This document shows, piece after piece, positions 1-9,851 of a stretch of 64,000 nucleotides of DNA. Below the pieces are notes generated by a model, which saw nothing but the letters and a program-made list of their open reading frames with translations, did no database searches and had not been told where the DNA came from. Positions within the stretch are counted from its first letter, which is position 1. Each line of letters opens with the position of its first letter. Position numbers and translations under genes: made by a program. This DNA is from Serratia proteamaculans (lineage in GTDB: Bacteria > Pseudomonadota > Gammaproteobacteria > Enterobacterales > Enterobacteriaceae): contig NZ_WBKI01000005.1 of assembly GCF_008830365.1 (NCBI RefSeq), positions 186,001 through 250,000 on the forward strand. Reading direction: 5' to 3'.

Positions 1-514
1 AAGCTCCGCGATTCCATTCAGCACTCTGACCCGCGTCCGGCTGGTAAGGCGTATCCTCATGGAACAGCTGGTTCCATATTGCCAACGGCCAACGCATCGA
101 CAGTGGCCAACTGATATCACTGGCACGGTTAGCCTTGTTCTGCGCCGGGACTTCCTTCATCAGGTAGTCGTACAGCGCGCGCATATCTTCCGCATTCATT
201 TTGGCGTAAGAGGTGTACGGCATCGCCGGATACAGCCGATGGCCATCTTTGGCGATCCCCTGGCGCATCGCACGGTCAAACTCGTCAAAGGAATAAGCTC
301 CGATACCCTGCTGCTTATCCGGCGTAATATTGGTAGCGTAAATATTGCCCAGCGGGGTCGGAAACTTCATGCCACCGGCAAACAGAGCGCCGCCCGGAGC
401 GGTATGGCAGGCGGTGCAGTCACCGGCCTTGGCCACGTATTCCCCGGCCGACATCGCCTGGGCCGAACCGCCCGCCGCCAGTAAGGTCAGTAAATACAGT
501 GAACGCATGCTCAT
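1..514 (-). CDS. c-type cytochrome, 3'-truncated by the window edge
   Basis: Only the first ~171 residues are in the window; the gene continues past the left edge. A short signal peptide (M-S-M-R-S-L-Y-L-L-T-L-L-A-A-G) ends near SAQA, and the mature part carries a haem-binding CTACH motif around residue 36 followed by a FAGG/FPTPLGNIYATNITPD stretch. That stretch is typical of the periplasmic cytochrome c subunits of membrane alcohol, aldehyde and gluconate dehydrogenases, which usually have three haem sites over ~400 residues. The start ATG (514-512) overlaps the stop of the upstream spermidine dehydrogenase as ATGA, with AAGGAGG just before it, so translation is coupled. Inference: it is the electron acceptor for that dehydrogenase. 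Number of haems and full length are not visible. Confidence 0.85.
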   Translation of the reverse strand, partial: MSMRSLYLLTLLAAGGSAQAMSAGEYVAKAGDCTACHTAPGGALFAGGMKFPTPLGNIYATNITPDKQQGIGAYSFDEFDRAMRQGIAKDGHRLYPAMPYTSYAKMNAEDMRALYDYLMKEVPAQNKANRASDISWPLSMRWPLAIWNQLFHEDTPYQPDAGQSAEWNRGA

Positions 515-2421
515 GCTCCCTCCTTGGCGGCAACATGGCCGAATGCCAGCTCATTTACCGCTCGCCATGCCTGGTCGATCGCCGAATTGGCGTACGGGCT
601 CCAGTCTGAATCCGAGTTGGCAATCACAATTTTGCCGATAGGCTGGCGTGCCGTCTCTATGATTTTTTTTGCCTCGTCCTCATCGTCAAACAGCCCGTTG
701 AGGAAGTAAGAATAGCCGTGCGACCAGCGGTTAACGGTAATCGCCTCGATATCACGCTGATGATCGAAACCGGCAGAGCCGAGCATGCCCTGCAGTTGTT
801 CGCGGATCATCTGCTCATGCACTTCAAACGGCGTCCCCAACAGCAAGGCGCGACCTTTTCGCGACTGTTCGCGCGGGCTCAGCCCACTGCCCGCCAGCGT
901 CGGTACATACACCATGTGCAGGCCAATCGGTTGGTTCGGATCCCGCGGGTGCTGATAGCCGCCCATGCTCACCGGATAATCCAGCTTCACGCGGCAATAA
1001 GGCGCCGTCGGCGAGTAAACTTCATGCACGCCCAGTTTGATAAACGACTGCCAGTTGCGGATCACCACTTTGCTGTACACCAGCGGCGACTTGACGTTCT
1101 GCTTCAGCGCCTGTTGCTGCTCAGCTGACATTTCCGGCACCAGATACGGGATCATCATGTTGTACCCGGCCATCACTACCTGCCCGGCGCGCACCTTGGT
1201 CATCTTCTCGCCGGTCATATAGGTCACTTCGACCTTGTCGCCGACGTTGGCCGCGTGCAGCCCGGTGCTGTTCAACCGCAGTTTTACCGGTGACTCAGCT
1301 CGGTCGAGCTGGCTGTAGTCAAACTTCGCCAACACGATGTCATTCATGTCTTTGCCAACCGGTGAGACTGCCGGGATCAAATGACGCACCATTAAGCGCG
1401 TCAGCGTGGCGTTGCCGTCCGGGAAGTGGAACACGTAAGGATCGTCGAGATCCGCCTGCGACTCTTCATCCAGCGGCGGCAGGTTCATGCCGTTCAGGCC
1501 GGGAAGATCGCAGATACGCGCATCGCTGCAAGAGGTGGCGTCGATACCCACCGCCTGGAAATCACTGGTGGTTTGTTGAAAATAGCGGATCGCCATTTCG
1601 CTCAGGCCAACCTTGTCACGCAGGAATTCGGTATAACTGTGCTTGTCGAGCCATTCGCTTTTTTGTTCCTGGTCCATCTCCGGCAGATAATCTTTATCCA
1701 CGGTGTGCAGCACAATCAGCGCCTGACGATCGCTTTCCGGCAGAGGGAAATCACCGATAAAGGCTTCGTAGGAACGGCCGTTGAGGCGGTCATGGGGGAT
1801 ATCATCCGCCACCATGCGACCCGGATCCCCGCTCACCACTTTGTCGACGCCGAAGTTTTTGCGATCGAAATAGACGCCACGGCTCAGGTTCAGATCTGGG
1901 TAGAAGGTTTTATCGAAAGCCTTTTCCAGGTTGTCGATGCTGACGCCCAGCTTTTGTAGCAGTCCCATCGCCACCGGGCTGAAGTTGGAACGCGGCGACT
2001 GCAGCGACTCGCTGCCACCGTAGCCGAGGATGGTGCCGTTCTCGCTGCTGAACTCATTGCGCTTGGCGTGACCACCGAAGTCGTCGTGGTTATCAATCAG
2101 CAAAATACGCTGCTGCGGCCCCTTCATTTGCTGCCAGAAACAGGCGGCCGCCAGCCCGCTAATACCGGCACCGACCACCACCAAATCGAACTCTTCCGTG
2201 GCTGGGATGCTGGCAAAATCGAAGGCCTTGCCGTCACGTCCCAGTTGATGCGCATGCTCAAACGAACCGGGATGGTTGCCCCGCAGCCCGGTCAGCGTCG
2301 GTGGGTAATAGAGGGTTTGATTGGCGGTTTGCGGCGATGCCCGCAGGATCTGCATCGGCGTTAACCCGGCGGCGATGGTGATCGCTACCCCATTAAGAAA
2401 ATCGCGTCTGGTGATGCTCAT
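511..2421 (-). CDS. spdH: Tat-exported FAD-dependent spermidine dehydrogenase
   Basis: A 636-residue flavoprotein resembling bacterial spermidine dehydrogenase, which cleaves spermidine to 1,3-diaminopropane and 4-aminobutyraldehyde; Serratia is a classical source of this FAD- and haem-containing enzyme. The N-terminus has a twin-arginine signal (S-I-T-R-R-D-F-L, residues 2-9, then a hydrophobic stretch), so a folded cofactor-bearing protein is exported. A Rossmann FAD motif VVVGAGISGL sits at residues 81-90, and the C-terminal NSDSDWSPYANSAIDQAWRAV region resembles the closing FAD contact of amine oxidases. It lies 212 bases after patD, and its stop overlaps the cytochrome c start. The neighbouring aminobutyraldehyde dehydrogenases and polyamine transporter fit the product. 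The family assignment comes from recalled similarity and context; substrate preference between spermidine and spermine cannot be read here. Confidence 0.85.
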   Translation of the reverse strand: MSITRRDFLNGVAITIAAGLTPMQILRASPQTANQTLYYPPTLTGLRGNHPGSFEHAHQLGRDGKAFDFASIPATEEFDLVVVGAGISGLAAACFWQQMKGPQQRILLIDNHDDFGGHAKRNEFSSENGTILGYGGSESLQSPRSNFSPVAMGLLQKLGVSIDNLEKAFDKTFYPDLNLSRGVYFDRKNFGVDKVVSGDPGRMVADDIPHDRLNGRSYEAFIGDFPLPESDRQALIVLHTVDKDYLPEMDQEQKSEWLDKHSYTEFLRDKVGLSEMAIRYFQQTTSDFQAVGIDATSCSDARICDLPGLNGMNLPPLDEESQADLDDPYVFHFPDGNATLTRLMVRHLIPAVSPVGKDMNDIVLAKFDYSQLDRAESPVKLRLNSTGLHAANVGDKVEVTYMTGEKMTKVRAGQVVMAGYNMMIPYLVPEMSAEQQQALKQNVKSPLVYSKVVIRNWQSFIKLGVHEVYSPTAPYCRVKLDYPVSMGGYQHPRDPNQPIGLHMVYVPTLAGSGLSPREQSRKGRALLLGTPFEVHEQMIREQLQGMLGSAGFDHQRDIEAITVNRWSHGYSYFLNGLFDDEDEAKKIIETARQPIGKIVIANSDSDWSPYANSAIDQAWRAVNELAFGHVAAKEGA

Positions 2422-2465
2422 AATTGGCTTCCTGTGAGTTTGATGACAAATTGGTCTTTGAACCC

Positions 2466-2545
2466 GAGATACCCGGGCCTAGCGCACCGAGGGGCGCTCC
2501 GGCGGGCAAGCCGCTACGACCCCTTCGGCACGCTCTCCCTAATAA
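2466..2545. repeat. Dispersed repeat A (80 nt), full-length copy
   Basis: This 80-nt block lies in the spdH-patD gap. It contains GAGATACCCGGGCC, then AGCGC-N8-GCGCT hairpin arms, and ends at CTCCCTAATAA. Its reverse complement matches 10995-11038 exactly over both outer parts, but that copy lacks 36 internal nucleotides. The missing part lies between two GAGCG direct repeats, consistent with slippage or recombination deletion. The family is not named here. Confidence 0.8.
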
Positions 2546-2578
2546 CGGGCTTTGTCAGCAGTCTGTTTTTATTATCAT

Positions 2579-2598
2579 CAGACCGGGGGGCCGGTCTG
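2579..2598. other. Perfect GC-rich hairpin in the spdH-patD gap
   Basis: CAGACCGG and CCGGTCTG are perfect 8-bp arms around a GGGG loop. On the minus strand it follows patD, but an A-rich rather than T-rich tract comes after it. It may therefore be an mRNA-stabilising or processing stem between patD and spdH rather than a strong terminator. Confidence 0.5.
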
Positions 2599-2633
2599 AA
2601 AGCCGCGTTATTTTGCAGATAAAACCTGATAAA

Positions 2634-4058
2634 TCAATGTTTAAACATCACGTGGCGGATAGCGGTGTAATCTTCCAGGCCGTACATCGACATATCCTTG
2701 CCGTAACCGGACAGCTTTTGGCCACCGTGCGGCATCTCACTCACCAACATGAAATGGGTATTCACCCAGGTACAACCATACTGCAAACGGGCGCTCAGGC
2801 GGTGTGCCCGGCCCACGTCGCGCGTCCACAGGGAAGACGCCAGCCCGTAGTCAGACTCGTTGGCCCAGGCCAGTACCTGTGCTTCGTCGTCGAACGGCGT
2901 GACGGTCACCACCGGGCCGAACACTTCACGCTGGACGATTTCATCTTCCTGCCGAGCCCCCGCCAACAGCGTCGGCTGGAAATAGTACCCAGGGCCGTTA
3001 ACCCTTTCACCACCGGTCACCACCTGCACATGCGGCAAAGCCTTGGCCCGTTCAACAAAACCCACCACCCGCTCCAGATGCTGAGCGGTTATCAATGGGC
3101 CCAGTTCGCTACTTTGGTCTTCCGGCGGGCCAATCTTCAGGCTGCCGATAGCCTCCCCCAACGCCTTCACCAACTGCGGATAGATCCCCTTCTGCGCATA
3201 AATGCGGCAGGCGGCGGTACAGTCCTGACCGGCGTTGTAGAAACCAAAGCTGCGGATCCCCTCCACCACCTGCTGCAGGTCGGCGTCGTCAAACACCAAC
3301 ACCGGTGCCTTGCCCCCCAGCTCCATATGGGTGCGCTTAATACCGGATGCGGTATGGCCAATGATGTGTTCGCCGGTGGCGATTGAGCCGGTCAGCGACA
3401 CCATGCGCACTTTGTTATGGCCGGTCAGCCTGTCACCGACGCTGGCACCACGACCAAACAGGACGTTGAGCACGCCCGGCGGGAACAGCCCGGCGGCCAG
3501 TTCAGCCAGCTTGAAGGTGGTCAACGGGGTTTGTTCCGACGGCTTAAGCACCACGCAGTTACCTGCCGCCAGCGCCGGAGCCAGCTTCCACGCCGCCATC
3601 ATCAGCGGGTAGTTCCAGGGGGCGATCGAGGCGACTACACCCAGCGGATCGCGGCGGATCATCGACGTGTGTCCGGCCAGATACTCACCGGCCGCCAGCC
3701 CGCTCAGGCAACGACTGGCCCCGGCGAAAAAGCGGAAGACATCAGCCACACCCGGCAGTTCGTCATTCAGTACGCAGTGGTAGGGTTTACCACAGTTGAT
3801 CGATTCAAGGCGGGCCAGGGTTTCCGCATGGCTGTCGATCAGATCCGCCAGCTTCAGCAGGTGTTCAGCACGTTCTTTCGGCGTGGTCTGCCCCCAGTGT
3901 ACAAATGCGGCGTCGGCCGCCAGCACGGCCTGATCGACCTGCTCTGCACTGGCTTCAGCCACCTGTACCACCACCTCTCCGGTTGCCGGGTTATACACCG
4001 GCAACAACGCGCCCTGGCCGGTAACCAGTTGGCCGTTAATCAACAGTTGGCTTTGCAT
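2634..4058 (-). CDS. patD: Gamma-aminobutyraldehyde dehydrogenase
   Basis: A 474-residue NAD-dependent aldehyde dehydrogenase, the same length as E. coli PatD (YdcW) and colinear with it throughout. It oxidises 4-aminobutyraldehyde, formed from putrescine or spermidine, to GABA in the cytoplasm. Visible active-site features are APWNYP with the oxyanion Asn near 149, ELGGK with the general base Glu near 246, and the catalytic Cys near 280 in GQDCTAACR. In E. coli patD is the last gene of ydcSTUV-patD, and the same order is kept here. A large palindromic repeat separates it from ydcV, and spdH follows. A paralogue occupies 8273-9736. Confidence 0.95.
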   Translation of the reverse strand: MQSQLLINGQLVTGQGALLPVYNPATGEVVVQVAEASAEQVDQAVLAADAAFVHWGQTTPKERAEHLLKLADLIDSHAETLARLESINCGKPYHCVLNDELPGVADVFRFFAGASRCLSGLAAGEYLAGHTSMIRRDPLGVVASIAPWNYPLMMAAWKLAPALAAGNCVVLKPSEQTPLTTFKLAELAAGLFPPGVLNVLFGRGASVGDRLTGHNKVRMVSLTGSIATGEHIIGHTASGIKRTHMELGGKAPVLVFDDADLQQVVEGIRSFGFYNAGQDCTAACRIYAQKGIYPQLVKALGEAIGSLKIGPPEDQSSELGPLITAQHLERVVGFVERAKALPHVQVVTGGERVNGPGYYFQPTLLAGARQEDEIVQREVFGPVVTVTPFDDEAQVLAWANESDYGLASSLWTRDVGRAHRLSARLQYGCTWVNTHFMLVSEMPHGGQKLSGYGKDMSMYGLEDYTAIRHVMFKH

Positions 4059-4100
4059 ATAGAAGAAACCCTCAGTTATTTATTTTTAGCGACACGATCC

Positions 4101-4230
4101 CTTTCCCCAATGGATTTCAAGTTGCAGCTAGGCGGCAAGAGCGTAAATCCCCCGGAGCTTATACAAAATAAGTGACTGGGGTTTACACTCGCAGCCAACA
4201 ACGCTGCAGCTTGAAAGACGAAGGGGAAAG
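4101..4230. repeat. 130-nt palindromic intergenic repeat between ydcV and patD
   Basis: The element fills most of the 172-nt ydcV-patD gap. Outer arms are CTTTCCCC (4101-4108) and GGGGAAAG (4223-4230). Inner arms are TTTCAAGTTGCAGC (4115-4128) and GCTGCAGCTTGAAA (4203-4216), with one mismatch. The organisation resembles the small palindromic, non-coding intergenic repeats (ERIC-like) common in Serratia and Yersinia. In the operon transcript it would fold into a long stem, which may alter expression of patD and spdH relative to the transporter. No second copy was seen in this window. Confidence 0.75.
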
Positions 4231-5037
4231 TTATTTGCCGCTGCCGGCGACGCTTTCGCCGCCCTTGGTCAGGTAATAGGCCCCCAAAATCGGGAACATG
4301 GTCAACAACATCACCGACAGTGCCACCACGTTGGTGATGGGCACATCGCGTGGGCGGCCAAGCTGGTTCAGCAGCCACAGCGGCAACGTGCGCTCATGTC
4401 CGGCGGTAAAGGTGGTGACGATGATTTCATCAAACGACAGCGCGAATGCCAGCATGCCACCGGCCAGCAACGCCGAACCCAGATTGGGTAGCATCACGTA
4501 GCGGAAGGTTTGCCAGCCGTCGGCGCCGAGATCCATTGACGCCTCGATCAGGCTATGGGACGTCCGGCGGAAACGAGCGATGACGTTGTTGAACACGATC
4601 ACCACGCAGAAGGTGGCATGGCCAATCACGATGGTCAGCACCCCCGGTTCGATATTCAGTGCCTTGAACGCCGCCAGCAGCGCCAGACCGGTAACAATGC
4701 CCGGTAGCGCGATCGGTAACAGCAGCAACAGTGAAATGCTGTCTTTACCGAAGAAATCACGCCGGTACAGCGCCGCCGCTGCCAGGGTGCCCAGTACCAG
4801 CGCTACCGCCGTCGCCAGCGCGGCAATTTGTGCAGAAAGCAGCATCGCATCGATAATGTCCTGCCGACCGGCAGCAACGCTAAACCAATGCAGCGTGAAG
4901 CCCTTCGGTGGGAAGCTGAACGCCGCGTCCTCGGTGTTGAAGGCATAGATGGCGATAATCGCCAGCGGGAAATGCAGGAAAATCAGACCGCCCCAGGCGG
5001 CCAGTTTCAGCCCTAATGGCGCGCGCTCAGAGTGCAT
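4231..5037 (-). CDS. ydcV: Putrescine/spermidine ABC transporter permease, YdcV type
   Basis: A 268-residue inner-membrane permease of the binding-protein-dependent family with about six hydrophobic segments. The EAA loop is visible as [22 protein letters not shown], which contacts the ATPase. It pairs with YdcU as the transmembrane channel of the YdcSTUV importer. Its start overlaps the last 11 nt of ydcU, typical of coupled permease genes. It is most like E. coli YdcV and PotI/PotC. The exact substrate is inferred from the linked patD and spdH. Confidence 0.92.
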   Translation of the reverse strand: MHSERAPLGLKLAAWGGLIFLHFPLAIIAIYAFNTEDAAFSFPPKGFTLHWFSVAAGRQDIIDAMLLSAQIAALATAVALVLGTLAAAALYRRDFFGKDSISLLLLLPIALPGIVTGLALLAAFKALNIEPGVLTIVIGHATFCVVIVFNNVIARFRRTSHSLIEASMDLGADGWQTFRYVMLPNLGSALLAGGMLAFALSFDEIIVTTFTAGHERTLPLWLLNQLGRPRDVPITNVVALSVMLLTMFPILGAYYLTKGGESVAGSGK

Positions 5038-5971
5038 CGAAGGCCCCCAGACGTTTCACAATGGACAGATAAATCGCGATCAACACAATCGGCACCAGGG
5101 TAAAGGCTGCTGCCATCGGCATATTGCCGATCGCCCCTTGCTGGGCGTACACCATGCTGCCGATGAAATACCCCGGCGGCCCCACCAGCTGCGGCACAAT
5201 AAAGTCCCCCAGCGTCAGCGAGAAGGTGAAGATCGACCCGGCGGCAATGCCTGGCACCGCCAGCGGCAGGATCACGTAACGGAAAGTCTGCGACGGGCGT
5301 GCACCCAGATCCGCCGAAGCGTGCAGCAACGAAGGTGGCAGACGTTCCAGCGCCGCCTGGATCGGCAGGATCATAAACGGCAGCCAGATATAGACAAACA
5401 CCAGAAAACGCCCCAGCCCGGATGTCGACAGGGTATTGCCGCCGACGCCCGGTACGGTCAGGATCGCTGCCAGTACCGGCTCCAACCCCAGATGCTGCAG
5501 GAACCACTGCGCCACGCCATCCTTTGCCAGCAGCAGCGTCCAGGCATAGGCCTTGACGATATAGCTGGCCCACATCGGCATCATCACCGCGATATAAAAG
5601 AACGCCTTGACGCGGCCACTGGTGTAACGCGCCATGTAATAGGCAATCGGGAACGCCAGCACCGCACTGGCCAATGACACCAGCACCGCCATCGTCAGCG
5701 TGCGCAGAATGATGTCGTAGTTGGCCGGGTTAAACAGCGCCCGCAGATTATCGAAGGTCAGATCCGGCGTCACCGTCATGGTGAAATCGTCGAAGGTATA
5801 GAACCCCTGCCACAACAGCGTCAATAATGAGCCGAGGTACACCGCACCGAACCACAGCAACGGCGGCACCAGTAACAGCAGCAGGTACAGCGTCGGCCGG
5901 CGGTAGAGAAAGGTCGACAGGGCGCGCAAGGTACCGCGGCGCGGCGCGGAATAGTCGATGCTCATCTCCAT
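5027..5971 (-). CDS. ydcU: Putrescine/spermidine ABC transporter permease, YdcU type
   Basis: A 314-residue inner-membrane permease almost colinear with E. coli YdcU (313). It has an N-terminal membrane segment near 25-50, a conserved block [16 protein letters not shown] facing the periplasm, and an EAA-type loop [20 protein letters not shown] before the last two segments. I chose the ATG at 5971, preceded by GGAGGAGAGG; a second ATG lies two codons on. The ydcT stop is 1 nt away, so the transporter genes are translated as a unit. Confidence 0.92.
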   Translation of the reverse strand: MEMSIDYSAPRRGTLRALSTFLYRRPTLYLLLLLVPPLLWFGAVYLGSLLTLLWQGFYTFDDFTMTVTPDLTFDNLRALFNPANYDIILRTLTMAVLVSLASAVLAFPIAYYMARYTSGRVKAFFYIAVMMPMWASYIVKAYAWTLLLAKDGVAQWFLQHLGLEPVLAAILTVPGVGGNTLSTSGLGRFLVFVYIWLPFMILPIQAALERLPPSLLHASADLGARPSQTFRYVILPLAVPGIAAGSIFTFSLTLGDFIVPQLVGPPGYFIGSMVYAQQGAIGNMPMAAAFTLVPIVLIAIYLSIVKRLGAFDAL

Positions 5972-5972
5972 C

Positions 5973-7001
5973 TCACCTCTCCTCCAGCAGCGGTACCATC
6001 GCCTCACGCGACCAGCAGGCGGTGACCGGCTGACCGATCACATGCTGCTGTCCGGCGGCGTGCCACTGAGGATTCGCCTCGCTGACCAGCAGTTTTTCAC
6101 CGCTGCTCAGCGCAATTTCATAACGCGTCGCCGCGCCCTGATAATGGATCTCTTGCAGCGTGCCCTGCACCTGAACTTCGCCCTGTACGGCACCGGTCAT
6201 ATCCACCAGGCGAATATGCTCGGGGCGGATCGAGAAAGTGGCGGTCTGGCCGAGCAAGCGCTGCGCCAGTTCGCTGCGCACCACGTTGGAAGTCCCGACA
6301 AATTCGGCGACAAACGGCGTCTTCGGCCGCATATACAGTTCACGTGGCGCGTCCACCTGCTCGATACGCCCGTTATTGAACACCGCCACCCGATCCGACA
6401 TCGACAGCGCTTCGCTCTGGTCGTGGGTGACGAAAATAAAGGTGATCCCCAATTGGCGCTGCAGCTTTTTCAGTTCGCCCTGCATCTGTTCACGCAGCTT
6501 GAGATCCAGCGCGCCAAGGGGTTCATCCAGCAACAGCACCCGTGGTCGGTTAACCAGCGCGCGGGCCAGTGCCACACGCTGCCGCTGACCACCGGAAAGG
6601 TGCGCCGGTTTGCGTTCGGCGACGAACCCCAACGCCACACTGTCCAGCGCTTCCTGTGCGCGCGCCAACCTTTCACGCTTGGCGACGCCTTTCACCATCA
6701 ATCCGTAGGCCACGTTTTCCAGCACCGACATGTGCGGGAACAGCGCATAATCCTGGAAGACGGTATTCACGTCACGCTGATACGGCGGCAGATTGGCCGC
6801 TTCCTGGCCGTGAATACGGATCGAACCGGCGCTGAGTTGTTCAAAGCCGGCGATCAGTCGCAGGCAGGTGGTTTTGCCCGAACCGGAAGGCCCGAGCATG
6901 GAGAAGAATTCCCCATCTTGTATTTCGATAGAAACCCGGTCCACGGCACGAACGTCGCCGAAGCTCCGCGAAACATCGATAAATTGTACGGCAATGGTCA
7001 T
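5973..7001 (-). CDS. ydcT: Putrescine/spermidine ABC transporter ATP-binding protein, YdcT type
   Basis: A 342-residue ATPase with Walker A GPSGSGKTT (~38-46), Q-loop QDYALFP, signature LSGGQRQRVALARAL and Walker B VLLLDEPLGALD, followed by the H-loop FVTHDQ. The C-terminal third is the TOBE regulatory domain found in polyamine ATPases such as PotA and PotG. It powers import through YdcU/YdcV. It lies 55 nt after ydcS and ends 1 nt before ydcU. Polyamine specificity is inferred from order and from colinearity with E. coli YdcT. Confidence 0.93.
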   Translation of the reverse strand: MTIAVQFIDVSRSFGDVRAVDRVSIEIQDGEFFSMLGPSGSGKTTCLRLIAGFEQLSAGSIRIHGQEAANLPPYQRDVNTVFQDYALFPHMSVLENVAYGLMVKGVAKRERLARAQEALDSVALGFVAERKPAHLSGGQRQRVALARALVNRPRVLLLDEPLGALDLKLREQMQGELKKLQRQLGITFIFVTHDQSEALSMSDRVAVFNNGRIEQVDAPRELYMRPKTPFVAEFVGTSNVVRSELAQRLLGQTATFSIRPEHIRLVDMTGAVQGEVQVQGTLQEIHYQGAATRYEIALSSGEKLLVSEANPQWHAAGQQHVIGQPVTACWSREAMVPLLEER

Positions 7002-7056
7002 GATCTGCGCTCCTGATAGGCATTCATCGGGCGTAGCAGGCTACGCCCTCCGCGGG

Positions 7057-8211
7057 TTACCGACCGCCCATGATGGCGATATAGTCCTGAGTCCAGCGGC
7101 TGTACGGCACGAACTTGCCGCCCTGCGCCTGCGGCGTTTTCCAGAAGGCAATCTTGTCGAACTGGTTGAAGCCGTTGGTTTCACAACCCTTGTCGCCCAG
7201 CAGCGTACTGGCCTTGCAGCCTGCCGGAGAAGCCGGTACCGAACCAAACCAGGCGGCAACGTCGCCCTGCACTTTTGGCTCCAGCGACCAGTTCATCCAC
7301 AGATAAGCACAGTTCGGGTGTTTGGCGTCAGCGTGCAGCATGGTGGTGTCCGCCCAGCCGGTAACGCCCTCTTTCGGGAACACGGTGCCAATCGGCTGGC
7401 CTTCTCCTTTCAGGGCATTGGCCTGATACGGCCAAGCGCTGGAGGCCACGACACCTTCGTTTTTGAAATCACTCATCTGTACCGAGGTGTCATGCCAGTA
7501 GCGGTGAATCAACGCATGCTGGGTGCGCAATATCTTCAATGCCGCCTGATATTGCTCTTCGTTCAACTGGTACGGATCGCTGATACCAAGCTGCGGCTGC
7601 GTAGCCTTCAGGAACAGCGCCGCATCGGCGATGTAAATCGGCCCGTCATAAGCCTGTACCCGGCCCTGATTGGTCTTGCCGTCAGGCAGGTTCTGTTGCT
7701 GGAACACCACCGCCCAACTGTCTGGCGGCGTCGGGAAGGTTTTGGTGTTGTACATCAGCAGGTTTGGCCCCCACTGATAGGGTGTGCCGTAGGTTTTGCC
7801 GTCTACGGTGTACCAGGCCCCGTTCAGCAGGCGCGGGTCGATGTTTTTCCAGTTGGGGATCAGCGCAGGGTTGATCGGCTGCACCCGCTTACCGAAGATC
7901 AGGCGTAACGAGGCGTCGCCGGAAGCGGTGACCAGGTCATATCCGCCCTTGGCCATCAGGCTGACCATTTCATCGGAGGTAGCGGCGGTTTTCACATTCA
8001 CCGCACAGCTAGTTTGTTTTTCAAACTGGCTGACCCAGTCATAGTTTTTATCGGACTGACCGCGTTCGATATAGCCGGGCCAGGCGATGATATCCAGTCG
8101 CCCTTCGCCTTTACCCAGCGCCTGCGGCAAGTCGGCCGCCTGGGCCAGGCCACAAAGCACGGTGAAACAGAGTGCGGAAACTGTGGTGGTGACTGCGGTA
8201 GTTTTTCCCAT
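7057..8211 (-). CDS. ydcS: Periplasmic polyamine-binding protein, YdcS type
   Basis: A 384-residue solute-binding protein of the PotD/PotF family with a cleavable signal peptide ending near LCGLAQA-A. The stretch EGRLDIIAWPGYIERGQSDKN and the C-terminus WTQDYIAIMGGR are nearly those of E. coli YdcS (381 residues). It captures putrescine or spermidine for YdcTUV; E. coli YdcS has also been reported to have polyhydroxybutyrate synthase activity. The start at 8211 is set by CAGGGG upstream and by the signal peptide; a longer reading frame upstream lacks signal-peptide character. It begins 61 nt after the second aldehyde dehydrogenase. Confidence 0.93.
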   Translation of the reverse strand: MGKTTAVTTTVSALCFTVLCGLAQAADLPQALGKGEGRLDIIAWPGYIERGQSDKNYDWVSQFEKQTSCAVNVKTAATSDEMVSLMAKGGYDLVTASGDASLRLIFGKRVQPINPALIPNWKNIDPRLLNGAWYTVDGKTYGTPYQWGPNLLMYNTKTFPTPPDSWAVVFQQQNLPDGKTNQGRVQAYDGPIYIADAALFLKATQPQLGISDPYQLNEEQYQAALKILRTQHALIHRYWHDTSVQMSDFKNEGVVASSAWPYQANALKGEGQPIGTVFPKEGVTGWADTTMLHADAKHPNCAYLWMNWSLEPKVQGDVAAWFGSVPASPAGCKASTLLGDKGCETNGFNQFDKIAFWKTPQAQGGKFVPYSRWTQDYIAIMGGR

Positions 8212-8241
8212 CGTAATTACCCCTGTGTTGCGTATCTGTGT

Positions 8242-8262
8242 GCGGCAGGGAACGGCTGCCGC
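8242..8262. other. Intra-operon hairpin between the aldehyde dehydrogenase and ydcS
   Basis: GCGGCAG (8242-8248) and CTGCCGC (8256-8262) are perfect 7-bp arms around a 7-nt loop, in the short gap just upstream of ydcS. It may raise or protect binding-protein mRNA relative to its neighbours, as intercistronic stems often do in ABC operons. No T-tract supports termination. Confidence 0.5.
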
Positions 8263-8272
8263 CCTGGTTTTA

Positions 8273-9736
8273 TTAGAAGGCGGCTTTAAACTTCGCCATG
8301 ACGTGTCTGACCACGCTGTAGTCTTGCAGTGAATCACTGGAAAGATCTTTGCCGTAGCCGGAGCGTTTCAGGCCCCCGTGCGGCATCTCACTCGCCAGGG
8401 TGAAATGGGTATTGATCCAGGTGCTGCCGTATTGCAGATGCGCGGCAATATGCAGCGCCCGATCGATATTCTGCGTCCAGACCGACGAGGCCAGGCCGTA
8501 TTCAGAATCGTTTGCCCAGTTGACCGCCTGCTCCAGATATTCGAAGCGGGTGACGCTCACCACCGGGCCGAACACCTCGCGCTGGACGATTTCGTCGCTT
8601 TGCAGGCAGCCGGCCAGCAGCGTGGGTTGGTAGTAGAAGCCAGGGCCGGAATGCGCGGCAGCGCCGGTGATCAGTTCAATATGTGGCTGGCTGAGCGCCC
8701 GCTCGACAAAGCTGGCGACGCGATCGCGTTGGCGGCTGCTGATCAGCGGGCCGATTTCGTTGTCTTCATCGCGTTTGCGGGCAAAACGCAGGCTGGCAAC
8801 CGCCTCGCCCAGCGCCTCCACCAGCTTGGGATAGATCCCCGCCTGCGCGTAGATGCGGCAGGCGGCGGTGCAGTCTTGTCCGGCGTTGTAGTAGCCATAG
8901 GTGCGGATGCTGTTGACCACTTCATCTAGGTCGGCGTCGTCGCAAACAATCACCGGAGCCTTACCGCCCAGCTCGAGGTGGGTACGTTTGACGCTTTTCG
9001 CCGCGGCCTGCAAAATTTTTTGCCCGGTGACGATGTCGCCGGTGACCGATACCAGCCGCACCTGAGGATGACCGACCAGATGGCTGCCGACCCCTTCCCC
9101 GCCGCCGTAAATGATATTCAGCACGCCCGGTGGCAGGATGTCCTGCAACGCAGGCACCAGCGCCAGAATGGTCAGCGGAGTATGTTCGGAAGGTTTGAAT
9201 ACCACGGTGTTACCCGCCGCCAGCGCCGGCGCGATCTTCCACGCCGCCATCATCAGTGGGTAGTTCCACGGCGCAATCGAGGCCACCACGCCGATCGGGT
9301 CGCGGCGGATCATCGAAGTGTGTCCTTCAATATATTCACCGGCCAGTTGTCCCTGCTGGGTGCGCACCGCGCCGGCAAAGAACCGGAACACATCGACGGC
9401 AGCCGGCAGATCGTCATTGAGCGCCTGATGCAACGGCTTGCCGCAGTTGAGCGCCTCCAGACCGGCCAGACGCCCGGCCTGCCGTTCGATGGCGTCGGCA
9501 ATGCGCAGCAGAATAGCAGCACGGTAGGCCGGCGTGGTGCGCGACCAGTGGCCGAAAGCCTGCTGTGCCGCTTTGACCGCACTGCCAACCTGTGCCGATG
9601 AGGCTTCGGTGATGGAAACCAGCGTTTCGCCATTGGCGGGATTAACGATGCACTCTTGCTGGCCTTCGCCTTCGACCGACTGACCGTTAATGAATTGCTG
9701 ACAGGATAAACCTGAAAGGAGGTGCACATCTGCCAT
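8273..9736 (-). CDS. PatD-like aminoaldehyde dehydrogenase (paralogue)
   Basis: A 487-residue aldehyde dehydrogenase and a clear paralogue of the PatD at 2634-4058. Both carry the block [10 protein letters not shown]-(I/L)[12 protein letters not shown] and an identical active site [15 protein letters not shown] (catalytic Cys ~289, Glu ~255, Asn ~158). It is the first structural gene after the LysR regulator and precedes the transporter. It should act on a polyamine-derived aldehyde. A plausible division of labour is 4-aminobutyraldehyde for one enzyme and 3-aminopropanal or another aminoaldehyde for the other, but the sequence does not decide this. The E. coli ydcSTUV-patD operon lacks this extra gene. 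Confidence 0.9.
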   Translation of the reverse strand: MADVHLLSGLSCQQFINGQSVEGEGQQECIVNPANGETLVSITEASSAQVGSAVKAAQQAFGHWSRTTPAYRAAILLRIADAIERQAGRLAGLEALNCGKPLHQALNDDLPAAVDVFRFFAGAVRTQQGQLAGEYIEGHTSMIRRDPIGVVASIAPWNYPLMMAAWKIAPALAAGNTVVFKPSEHTPLTILALVPALQDILPPGVLNIIYGGGEGVGSHLVGHPQVRLVSVTGDIVTGQKILQAAAKSVKRTHLELGGKAPVIVCDDADLDEVVNSIRTYGYYNAGQDCTAACRIYAQAGIYPKLVEALGEAVASLRFARKRDEDNEIGPLISSRQRDRVASFVERALSQPHIELITGAAAHSGPGFYYQPTLLAGCLQSDEIVQREVFGPVVSVTRFEYLEQAVNWANDSEYGLASSVWTQNIDRALHIAAHLQYGSTWINTHFTLASEMPHGGLKRSGYGKDLSSDSLQDYSVVRHVMAKFKAAF

Positions 9737-9851
9737 CGCGTATCGCCTCTAAGTGACCAAAACGTTAACTAAATGTGAATAAGTTAGTTTTGATCAGACT
9801 AAGCGAGCCTCAAGCAGCCAACAAATTCTAAATACTGAACGCCGCGTTCGA
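9737..9851. promoter_or_regulatory. Control region between the LysR gene and the polyamine operon
   Basis: A 115-nt AT-rich gap on the minus strand upstream of the operon. It contains GAACGCGGCGTTC just after the LysR stop, a near-palindrome that could end or attenuate the regulator transcript, and AT-rich segments around TTAGTTAACGTT. It is the natural place for the operon promoter and the LysR site. I cannot assign -35/-10 boxes with confidence. Confidence 0.4.

Noticed and set aside
2424-3386. 320-codon open frame on the plus strand
   Set aside because: It lies antisense to patD, has no ribosome site or recognisable domain, and its composition is that of the complement of a GC-rich gene.
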